Source of the DNA: Planctomycetota bacterium
GTDB lineage: Bacteria > Planctomycetota > UBA1135 > GCA-002686595
Reading direction: 5' to 3'
NCBI GenBank assembly: GCA_029212955.1
Contig: JARGOW010000006.1
Coordinates: 14,215 to 21,496, forward strand
DNA length: 7,282 nt
The position numbers were made by a program, and so were the translations under genes. Shown here piece after piece: positions 1 to 5,973 of this stretch; position 1 is the first letter of the stretch; every line of letters starts with the position of its first letter. The notes under the pieces were generated by a model, which saw nothing but the letters and a program-made list of their open reading frames with translations, ran no database searches and was not told the origin of the DNA.

Positions 1-709
1 GGGGCCTTAATGGTTCTTGGGATGCTCTTGGCCCTGGTGAATCGAGTATGTAGGTGGCCCTCGGGCATTCCATAATGGTTTGAACGGAACGTCGACCCAG
101 CAGGTATGGCAGGCCGTGCTCAGAACAAGTTTGCTGGGGCCTTCGGTCGAGGGGTTCTCCTATCGATGCCTGTCTCGAGGATTTGCGGTTGCTTGGCCTG
201 AGAATTCGAAGGTCCATGCCGGAGCGTTGTTCGCTTAGCGAGGTCACGCCTTTTGCAGGGCTAAGCCCATTGCGTGTTGTGACGACCAATGTTCCACGTG
301 GAACATCTCGAGTGGCAATGGCTCAATCAGTACTGCAATGGTCTGCTTGAGAGAGTGAACTTTGAAAGGACTTGAGGGATCTGGCGAATTCGCTATCAGG
401 AGGGGGGTGTATGGCGTAGCTCCGTCCGGAGTGAAAACTAGGAACCGGTGTACGGACCTTGAATGAAAACAACAGGGGTACTGGATAGCCTGGTCGTGCT
501 CTCTAAACCACTTCAGATCGCTAGGGCATAGCCACTATCAGCCAGGCCGGGTCCTTGCAATTAAGCCGGAGACGGTGGGTAGGTTGGGCTAAGTCAAAAG
601 GCAAGGATGTTCCAAAATATGCATTCTCTGATGCGCTATGGCCGGCTTCGGACGGACGGCCCTGTGCGTTGAGTATAGCGTATGTAAATGGGTCGGTTCG
701 TGTGTGTAC
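1..709. other. Gene-free region, noncoding
   Basis: No credible protein gene is visible on either strand. Stop codons are frequent in all frames, and the one modest open frame on the plus strand (from 555) starts with TTG, has no ribosome binding site and reads through the terminator hairpin. I looked for hallmark sequences of tRNA T-arms, tmRNA, RNase P RNA and SRP RNA and saw none, and no clear DnaA-box cluster. The recognisable elements are the parS-type palindrome at 289-306, a 10-bp palindrome GCGAATTCGC at 384-393, and a short CTCCG/CGGAG inverted repeat at 420-431. The region may be an origin-proximal intergenic spacer, a decayed locus, or the template of an unrecognised noncoding RNA ending at 710-749. 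The sequence does not decide between these. Confidence 0.6.
289..306. promoter_or_regulatory. parS: parS-type ParB-binding site
   Basis: The sequence ATGTTCCACGTGGAACAT is a perfect 18-bp palindrome. Its inner 16 bases, TGTTCCACGTGGAACA (290-305), fit the chromosomal parS pattern TGTTNCACGTGNAACA at every fixed position. ParB (Spo0J) family CTP-dependent clamps load on such sites, spread over flanking DNA, and with ParA and SMC/condensin move and organise the replication origin. Chromosomal parS sites usually lie near oriC, so this suggests, but does not prove, an origin-proximal location. It sits in a gene-free stretch. No parA or parB gene and no second copy lies in this window; the other CACGTG cores here (1199-1204, 4751-4756 and 4995-5000) lack the flanking arms. 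A coincidental 16-bp match is unlikely, but an unrelated regulator with a CACGTG-centred operator cannot be excluded. Confidence 0.85.
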
Positions 710-749
710 AAAAAAAGGCCCAGCGACAAGAGCCGCTGGGCCTTTTTTT
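710..749. terminator. Bidirectional intrinsic terminator
   Basis: This is a perfect 16-bp inverted repeat: seven A then GGCCCAGCG (710-725), an 8-nt loop, then CGCTGGGCC and seven T (734-749). Read on either strand it gives a GC-rich stem followed by a run of U. On the minus strand it lies 17 nt beyond the stop codon of the cyclophilin gene and is clearly its terminator. The symmetry means it would also stop a plus-strand transcript coming from the gene-free region to the left. Confidence 0.92.
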
Positions 750-766
750 GAGCCGTCGTCGATTCC

Positions 767-1777
767 CTAGAGAATGTCGATCGAAGTGATCGAAACGGGG
801 TCGACCGGAACGTTTTGGGTTCCAGCTTCGGGGTCGGCGTCACGAATAGGCGCCTCGTGGATCTTGGTGACCACGTCCATGCCGCCGGTGATCTTGGCAA
901 AGATGGTGTGACGACCGTCGAGGAAGTGGGTGCGGCCTACCGTGAAGAAGAACTGGCTTCCGGAGCTTTCCTGGGAGCCCGAAGGCATCGCAGCGGAAAG
1001 GTAGCCAATGTCGTGGATGAGGTCGTTCTTCTCTCCAGCTTGCGTGTAGCCAGGTCCACCTTGGCCCCACTTGGTTACGTCCTCTTCTTTGGAGTTCGGG
1101 TCTCCGCCTTGAACAATGTCCATGCGGCCATTGTTGACCACGCGGTGGAAGAGGGTGCCGTCGTAAAAACCCTCGCCTGCGAGCTTCAAAAAGTTCTCCA
1201 CGTGCTTGGGCGACTCAGCGCCGTAGAAAGTGAGCTCAATGTCGCCCTCAGATGTGTGCATGATGGCTTTCTTGGAGCCTTCTGCAGGATCGGGGTTGGC
1301 GAACTTGTCGGAATTGGCAGCGTCCCATTCCACTTGCGCGGCCAGGTTCTTCTGTGCGTAGGCTGCGGGCGACACCAAACCATCGTCGGTTTGTATGCCG
1401 AAGGCGGTGGAGTTGAGGAAGTGGTCGGGGTTGGCGGCAACATCCTTGAGTGCGTTGGCTGCCGCGGCCGTTTCTTCGGCGAGCAGTGCCTCCTGGGCGA
1501 TAAGGGCAGAGCCCCAAGTTTTGAGGGTTGGATCCTCGATTGCGGCAGCGGCGGCCTTGACCTTGTCAAGATCACCTTCAGCGGCCAAGAGACCATTCCA
1601 GCGGTCGCCCATGGCCTTTTTCTCGCTCTGGTTTTGGAACTGGTTGAAGAGCACGAAGCCGGCAATCACAACACCGAGCCCAGCCGCCTTGATCCAATGT
1701 TTGTCGACCCACTGCTGGAGTAGGGACTTTTCCTCGGTCACGACGGTGACTTCGGTTGCGGACTTGTGCTTGGCCAT
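767..1777 (-). CDS. Membrane-anchored cyclophilin-type peptidyl-prolyl isomerase
   Basis: The 336-residue protein should catalyse cis-trans isomerisation of Xaa-Pro bonds outside the cytoplasmic membrane. A short cytoplasmic segment is followed by one membrane helix (about 29-46), an alanine-rich helical linker (about 52-160) and a C-terminal cyclophilin domain (about 171-335). Cyclophilin hallmarks are visible: FHRV with the catalytic arginine (R212), QGGDP (223-227), GPGY (241-244), GSQFFFTV (273-280) and LDGRHTIF (286-293). The tryptophan that confers cyclosporin binding in cyclophilin A is a phenylalanine here (F285), as in many bacterial members. The loop between HRV and QGGDP is about three residues longer than usual. 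The anchor plus alanine-rich helical part resembles YfgM-like anchored proteins, but that is only a loose similarity. I chose the ATG at 1777, giving MAKHKSATEV; a TTG at 1825 in the same frame is less likely. A weak GGAAA precedes the ATG. The gene is monocistronic in this window and divergent from the 2038 gene. Confidence 0.93.
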   Translation of the reverse strand: MAKHKSATEVTVVTEEKSLLQQWVDKHWIKAAGLGVVIAGFVLFNQFQNQSEKKAMGDRWNGLLAAEGDLDKVKAAAAAIEDPTLKTWGSALIAQEALLAEETAAAANALKDVAANPDHFLNSTAFGIQTDDGLVSPAAYAQKNLAAQVEWDAANSDKFANPDPAEGSKKAIMHTSEGDIELTFYGAESPKHVENFLKLAGEGFYDGTLFHRVVNNGRMDIVQGGDPNSKEEDVTKWGQGGPGYTQAGEKNDLIHDIGYLSAAMPSGSQESSGSQFFFTVGRTHFLDGRHTIFAKITGGMDVVTKIHEAPIRDADPEAGTQNVPVDPVSITSIDIL

Positions 1778-2037
1778 GTTGTGGATTTCCGTTAGTGGTT
1801 TGTTAGGTGCGCCCGTTGGCGGCAACTGTCGGTTCTTGCGCGTACTCGCATGTAAAGCCGCGAGGGCAAGCGCCGCATTCTATGGTTGGCCTGGAATTGC
1901 CACAAGATGCGGAGGGCAATCAAAGGCCAGCAAATTCATGGTTTGGCGGAAGAAACTTGGGGCGGAGGGAGGGGTTTGCAAATATCCCCCCGATGGTCCG
2001 TATGTTCGTTTTCTGCGAAACTCGACGAAAATTTGAA
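1778..2037. promoter_or_regulatory. Divergent intergenic region
   Basis: This 260-bp spacer separates two divergent genes and must hold both promoters unless a start codon is misplaced. I see no convincing -35/-10 pair. An imperfect dyad, GGGG-TTTGCAAA-TAT-CCCC, lies at 1971-1989 and could be an operator, but it is weak. A purine-rich GGCGGAGGGAGGGG (1961-1974) is too far from any candidate start to act as a normal ribosome binding site. Confidence 0.4.
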
Positions 2038-3993
2038 ATGCTAGCTCTACTTCTCCCCCTCGCACTCGCTGCTCCCCAATCGGTCGACCACTCGGTCCTG
2101 CATCCTGCAGACTCTTTGGTTTACTTTGAAATGGCTGATGTTCAGGGCACCTACCGTGCCTACGAGTCGACCGCTTACGGCAAGGTTCTCAAGGATGAGG
2201 CATGTCGAGACGCCCTGGAAAAGCTCCTGAGGGAGGAACCAGGCGCATTCGAGAACCCCGGCCTGGTGCTGGGCGGCAAGCTCGACATGCTTACCGACGG
2301 CTACTGGAGCAAGTTGAAGCCGATTCTAGGCGAGGTCACCGCGGTTTCCTTTTCCGCTAGCCTGCATGGAGCCACTGCGGCTGATCTGTTCAAGGGATAC
2401 GAAGAAGACGGCTTTTGGGGTGACAATACCTTCTGGAATCGCGTGGAAGGGGCCCTGCGAATCCAGGTCATCGTGGATTTGACCGATGAGCAGCGGGCAG
2501 CAATGGGCTTTGCCGCCCTTGGTGAAGCCGTGGCCATGGCTCCCGAGGGGTCGGGAATCGTCACAGGCAATGGTTCCTACCAGGGCCGGCCCGTGGCTCG
2601 CATTTTTGCTCCCAAAGTTCCGGACACCAATCTCCCCGCTGGCGTCATCCAGGACGGCAATCGGATCATCTTCGTGCTGGGTGCGGATCCGATCGTTCAT
2701 ATGGAAATGGGTCACAAGCGGACCGACCAGGTGACCTCTGCTGACCGCTTCCACGAGGGTCAGAAGAAGTTCGTCGACACCTCTTCGGGTGTTACGGTTT
2801 TCCAGTTCAAATCGCGCATCGCCGAGGAGTTCTACTCCGTTTGCCCCGAGAAGGAGTACATCCAGCCCGTGGTGGATTTGGTGGTCAGCGGCCTGGGCCC
2901 TGATTTCGACATGCTACTGCGTGGCGGTGACTGGCGCGTGCAGCTCCGTGATGGCTTGTTCGTCACGGAGTCCTTCCAGAAGGATTTGAACCTCGGTGAG
3001 TTCGACCGGCTCTTCTCTGGCCAACCGCTGAATGCGGACGCCATGGATTACGTTCATGAGGACGCGGTGATCGCGAGCGGACTTAGCGTGGACTCCAAGG
3101 TCCTCGTGGGCCTGCTGAAGAACATCTTCAAAGACGTGGGTGAAGATCCCTTCGCAGAATGGCGTCAAAAGTACAATTTCCGACCGGAAGAAGACCTTTT
3201 GGCCCATCTCGGATCGACCTGGGTCTCCTCCCTGCCCTTGGATTCCATCGGCGTGACCAGCCTGCCCGGGCTCTCTCTCTGGGTGGATTTGAATGACCGT
3301 CCCGCCTTCATGTCCGGCATGGAAAAGTTCGTGGATGTGGTCAATGGTGAGGCTGGCAATGAACTGGTCGCCCGTGGAAAAACCTATCGCAAGCATCGCT
3401 TGTTTACCTTCAAAGGCAAGGACGTCAGCGGCCCCGAGGCCATGCTTCAGCCTACTGTGGTTGTTTTCGAAGACCGCATCCTGGTGGCCGTATCCCGTTC
3501 CCGCGCCCAAAAGGAAATCAAGCGAACCCTGGCGGCTCCCGATGAGGTGACGCGCCACTCGCACTTCAACTCGTCCGCATTGGCCGAAGGGTTCGTAACT
3601 GTGGACTACTCCTACGCGGATTGGGCCAAGTTCTTGGGCCGCCTGTACATGGGAGCCAAGGGATTCTTGCCCATGCTGACCGGTGGAATGTCTGAGAGCG
3701 ATGCCGCCGAGATTCCGGTGGACCTAAACGAACTGCCTATAGCGGCTGATTTCACCAGGTTCTTCGAGCCTGCCGTGCGCTACCGCCGCCGGGTTGATGG
3801 GGGCACCGTGATGCATAGCCAATCCTCATTCGGCCCCGAAATGTCGGGCGTTATCGCCGGCAGCATGTTTGTGGGCCTTTTCTGGGCCATGCCCAGCGCG
3901 GTTGTCTATGAGACCCAAGGCGAGTTGGCCCCGGTTCCCGTGGAGGAGCCCATGGAGGAGGCCCAGGGCGATTCCACTGAAGGGCCCAAGTAA
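2038..3993 (+). CDS. Exported, C-terminally anchored protein of unknown function (DUF3352-like)
   Basis: This 651-residue protein has no assigned function. It starts with a short hydrophobic signal-like stretch (MLALLLPLALAAPQ), with a plausible cleavage near ALA-AP, and then the segment HPADSLVYFEMADV. That kind of opening is seen in large secreted DUF3352-type or related proteins; I recognise a style, not a confirmed family. A hydrophobic stretch at about 603-621 is a probable membrane anchor, followed by a proline- and acid-rich tail. Two parts of the body look like diverged copies: VDL at 146-148 and 416-418, a GxxYxxRP/GKTYRKHR strand around Y181 and Y450, and a VTV strand followed by an amphipathic helix at 252-265 and 520-532. 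No catalytic or metal-binding motif stands out, so a structural or binding role on the cell surface is inferred. In-frame ATGs at 1993 and 2002 would add a basic stretch (RRK) before the hydrophobic core, a more classical signal peptide. The codons there (CGA CGA AAA TTT) look unlike the rest of the gene, so I prefer 2038. No Shine-Dalgarno precedes any of these starts. Confidence 0.8.
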   Translation: MLALLLPLALAAPQSVDHSVLHPADSLVYFEMADVQGTYRAYESTAYGKVLKDEACRDALEKLLREEPGAFENPGLVLGGKLDMLTDGYWSKLKPILGEVTAVSFSASLHGATAADLFKGYEEDGFWGDNTFWNRVEGALRIQVIVDLTDEQRAAMGFAALGEAVAMAPEGSGIVTGNGSYQGRPVARIFAPKVPDTNLPAGVIQDGNRIIFVLGADPIVHMEMGHKRTDQVTSADRFHEGQKKFVDTSSGVTVFQFKSRIAEEFYSVCPEKEYIQPVVDLVVSGLGPDFDMLLRGGDWRVQLRDGLFVTESFQKDLNLGEFDRLFSGQPLNADAMDYVHEDAVIASGLSVDSKVLVGLLKNIFKDVGEDPFAEWRQKYNFRPEEDLLAHLGSTWVSSLPLDSIGVTSLPGLSLWVDLNDRPAFMSGMEKFVDVVNGEAGNELVARGKTYRKHRLFTFKGKDVSGPEAMLQPTVVVFEDRILVAVSRSRAQKEIKRTLAAPDEVTRHSHFNSSALAEGFVTVDYSYADWAKFLGRLYMGAKGFLPMLTGGMSESDAAEIPVDLNELPIAADFTRFFEPAVRYRRRVDGGTVMHSQSSFGPEMSGVIAGSMFVGLFWAMPSAVVYETQGELAPVPVEEPMEEAQGDSTEGPK

Positions 3994-4018
3994 AAGGCGC
4001 CAACAGGACTTTGAGGCA

Positions 4019-4057
4019 AAAAGCCGCCCGTACCCAGTTTGGGTGCGGGCGGCTTTT
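4019..4057 (+). terminator. Intrinsic terminator after the 651-residue protein gene
   Basis: The arms are AAAAGCCGCCCGTACCCA (4019-4036) and TGGGTGCGGGCGGCTTTT (4040-4057), pairing over 18 positions with a single G-U wobble and a 3-nt loop. A TTTTGTTT run follows the stem. It lies 25 nt after the stop codon and separates this gene from the downstream acyltransferase unit. The A run on the left side could also let it work on the opposite strand, but no leftward gene ends here. Confidence 0.92.
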
Positions 4058-4144
4058 GTTTCGCTCCAAAGCTAGCCCCGCTGCCTAGCCTGGCCCTTGC
4101 CGGTAGATTACCCTGGAAGATCGGGCCCAAAGCCCAAGCAAACC

Positions 4145-4888
4145 GTGTCAGAACCCACATCCGCAGCCAAAGAAGGCTCCAAAAGTAAGAAGCGCCATCG
4201 GCCGTGGCGCAAGCGGCGAAAGCGTATCACCCGCGCCATCGGTACCCCGCTGGTGAAGCACCTGGGACCCCTGTTGGTGCGCCTGTACTCCAAGACCTGG
4301 CGTCACCGCATCACGGCGGACAGTCCTGAGCACATCAAAGCCCTAAGGGAAACCGGGGGCCTCGCGGTTCTTTGGCACGGCCGGGGATTCTCGATGATTC
4401 CCCTATTCAAGGGGACTCGCGCCAGCATTCTTGTCTCTCACAGCCGTGATGGCCAAATCATGGGCGACATGCTCAAGGGGTTTGGATTCGACACGATTCA
4501 AGGGTCTTCGAGCAAGGGCGGAGCTCGAGCCATGCGAGAGATGCTCGGCGTTCTAAAATCCGGGCAAACCATCTGTTTTACGCCCGATGGGCCCCGTGGG
4601 CCCATGCACTCCATGAGTCCGGCGGTGGCCTTCATCTCCCGATCCACGGGCGTTCCCGTGGTCCCGGGTGGCCGGGGACTCAACCGGGCCTGGCGGCTAA
4701 ACAACTGGGACCGATACACGATCCCCAAGCCCTTCTCCAAGCTGGTCAGCCACGTGGGGGAACCCAGTCAGGTTCCCCGCAAGGTCACAGAGGAGGAGCA
4801 GGCGGAGTGGAGCGAGCGCATCCGACAAGCCCTGTTGGACGCGGAGACTCGTGCGTTTCAGGAGGTGGGTGCGGAGCGGGATTGGTGA
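4145..4888 (+). CDS. DUF374-family acyltransferase (lysophospholipid/lipid A type)
   Basis: The 247-residue product matches the DUF374 branch of acyltransferases, which includes LpxJ, a late lipid A acyltransferase described in epsilonproteobacteria. It probably transfers an acyl chain to a lipid A or phospholipid precursor at the cytoplasmic face of the inner membrane. Family motifs are clear: LWHGR (76-80) with the presumed catalytic histidine H78, SHSRDG (98-103), GSSSKGGARAMREML (120-134), TPDGPRGP (146-153), and NRAWRLNNWDRYTIPKPFS (180-198). A strongly basic N-terminal stretch (about 14-30) comes before the conserved domain and may bind acidic phospholipid headgroups. The start is uncertain. 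I prefer GTG at 4145, giving MSEPTSAAKEG; a TTG at 4097 would add 16 residues. Neither has a good ribosome binding site. It lies after a strong terminator, so it probably has its own promoter in 4058-4144. Its last four bases, GTGA, are also the start of the DUF72 gene. LpxJ itself is only one member of the family, so I assign no symbol. Confidence 0.88.
   Translation: MSEPTSAAKEGSKSKKRHRPWRKRRKRITRAIGTPLVKHLGPLLVRLYSKTWRHRITADSPEHIKALRETGGLAVLWHGRGFSMIPLFKGTRASILVSHSRDGQIMGDMLKGFGFDTIQGSSSKGGARAMREMLGVLKSGQTICFTPDGPRGPMHSMSPAVAFISRSTGVPVVPGGRGLNRAWRLNNWDRYTIPKPFSKLVSHVGEPSQVPRKVTEEEQAEWSERIRQALLDAETRAFQEVGAERDW
4873..4876 (+). promoter_or_regulatory. Ribosome binding site of the DUF72 gene
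   Basis: GGAG lies 8 nt before the GTG at 4885, inside the end of the upstream acyltransferase gene. It supports GTG 4885 as the true start rather than the upstream in-frame start at 4807, whose added residues look unlike this family and would overlap the preceding gene by about 80 bases. Confidence 0.6.
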
Positions 4889-5766
4889 TTCGGGTCGGAC
4901 CTGCGGGTTGGTCCTATCCCGATTGGGAGGGAAGGGTCTGGTCCAGGAGCAAGCCGCGCGGATTCCATCCCTTGCCCTTTTTGGCGCGGTTCATCACGTG
5001 CATGGAGGTCAATAGCAGCTTCTACGCGCTTCCCCAGGCAAAGCACACCTCCCGCTGGGCCAGCTATCTGGAGCCTTGGCCAGATTTTCGCATGATCATG
5101 AAGCTCCACCAGAGCTTCACCCACGAGCCCTGGAATGACGCGCAATTGGCGGAGTCGGGTCAACGTTTCTCCGAGGCATTGGCTCCTCTAAAGCGCCGAA
5201 AGCTCCTAGCTGGAATCCTGGTCCAGTTTCCGGTCACGTTCCTGAACACGGCCGAGGCAGTCGTCCGCTTGGGTCACATTCGGTCCCTATTCGGAGGGGA
5301 GAACCTGATCTTGGAAGTCCGGCACAGCTCTTGGTTTGAACCCCCTGGGCTAAACTCGATTCGAGGTCTGGGGTACTCCCTGGCGCACATCGACCTGCCG
5401 ACGGCCTGGAACCATCCACCGGACCGCCACATGCCTACTGGGCCGATCGGTTACTTGCGACTGCATGGCCGCAATGACCACCATTGGTTCAATGCCAAAA
5501 GCGGCCGGGATCAGCGTTATGACTATCTCTATCCGCCTCCTGAAGTCGGTCAGATGGCGGCGAAAGCCGACGCGATTTCGCGCGAGAGCGACCAGACCTA
5601 TGTGGTCACGAACAATCACTTCGAGGGCAAGGCCATGGCAAATGCCCTGGAACTGCGCTACCTGCTAGAGGGGCGGCATCCGGTCCCCGCACCGGGTCCC
5701 CTGGTTTCCACCTACCCGCACCTCCAGCCAGTGACCCGGGTCGAGGGCCAAACCGAGTTGTTCTAG
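4885..5766 (+). CDS. DUF72/YecE-family TIM-barrel protein
   Basis: The 293-residue product belongs to DUF72 (YecE-like), a widespread family predicted to form a TIM barrel and still without a well-established biochemical role. Typical segments appear in order: IRVGPAGWSYPDWEG (2-16), MEVNSSFYALP (40-50), the KLHQSFTHE strand (73-81), LVQFP (112-116), LEVRHSSW (143-150), YLRLHGRN (190-197), YDYLY (212-216) and TNNHFEGKA (242-250). Length and motif spacing are normal for the family, so the gene looks intact. The protein ends in QTELF (289-293), which fits the QxxLF form of the sliding-clamp-binding peptide. GTG 4885 was chosen because the family alignment begins right there, GGAG lies 8 nt upstream, and the start overlaps the upstream TGA as GTGA. 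That overlap suggests translational coupling to the acyltransferase, although no functional link between the two is known. Confidence 0.92.
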   Translation: MIRVGPAGWSYPDWEGRVWSRSKPRGFHPLPFLARFITCMEVNSSFYALPQAKHTSRWASYLEPWPDFRMIMKLHQSFTHEPWNDAQLAESGQRFSEALAPLKRRKLLAGILVQFPVTFLNTAEAVVRLGHIRSLFGGENLILEVRHSSWFEPPGLNSIRGLGYSLAHIDLPTAWNHPPDRHMPTGPIGYLRLHGRNDHHWFNAKSGRDQRYDYLYPPPEVGQMAAKADAISRESDQTYVVTNNHFEGKAMANALELRYLLEGRHPVPAPGPLVSTYPHLQPVTRVEGQTELF

Positions 5767-5973
5767 GGCCCCGTCGACGAATCGGGCGGGAGGGGGGAGA
5801 GCAAAATCCCCACGCTTGGCGCCCGTGGCTCGAAAGTCGGGATATTGGATGCTGCGTGGATTCTGCGGAGGCGAATGGAAGAGAAGGTTCTCCACCGAAT
5901 CCATTGGCCCGGAAAGCTCCATCGCATGCATTCTTACGCTTAGCCCCAACCCCCTCCGACCGGGCGAAGCCCT
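5767..5973. other. Intergenic region before moeA
   Basis: These 207 bp between the DUF72 gene and moeA contain no gene and no strong terminator hairpin, so read-through from upstream into moeA remains possible. A weak inverted repeat (AATGGA 5874-5879 and TCCATT 5900-5905) is the only dyad I noticed. I looked for a molybdenum-cofactor riboswitch, which would make sense here, and could not recognise one by eye. Confidence 0.4.

Noticed and set aside
400..418. A strong AGGAGG-like motif followed by ATG at 411
   Set aside because: The frame is ATG GCG TAG, stopping after two codons, so no peptide of note is made.
555..770. A 71-codon open frame on the plus strand
   Set aside because: It has a TTG start, no ribosome binding site and no family resemblance, and its last third translates the terminator hairpin.
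815..1723. A 302-codon open frame on the plus strand, opposite the cyclophilin gene
   Set aside because: It lies almost entirely antisense to a gene with clear cyclophilin motifs. The translation shows no recognisable domain, and such antisense frames are common in GC-rich codon usage.
1971..1989. An imperfect dyad (GGGG-TTTGCAAA-TAT-CCCC) as an operator
   Set aside because: The arms are only four GC pairs around a common TTTGCAAA palindrome, with a 3-nt asymmetry. This is too weak to call a regulator site.
4995..5000. CACGTG cores at 4995-5000, 1199-1204 and 4751-4756 as further parS sites
   Set aside because: Only the central hexamer matches. The flanking TGTTN and NAACA arms are absent, and all three are inside coding sequence.
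5767..5973. A molybdenum-cofactor riboswitch before moeA
   Set aside because: The location is sensible, but I could not recognise the conserved core; a covariance search would be needed to claim it.
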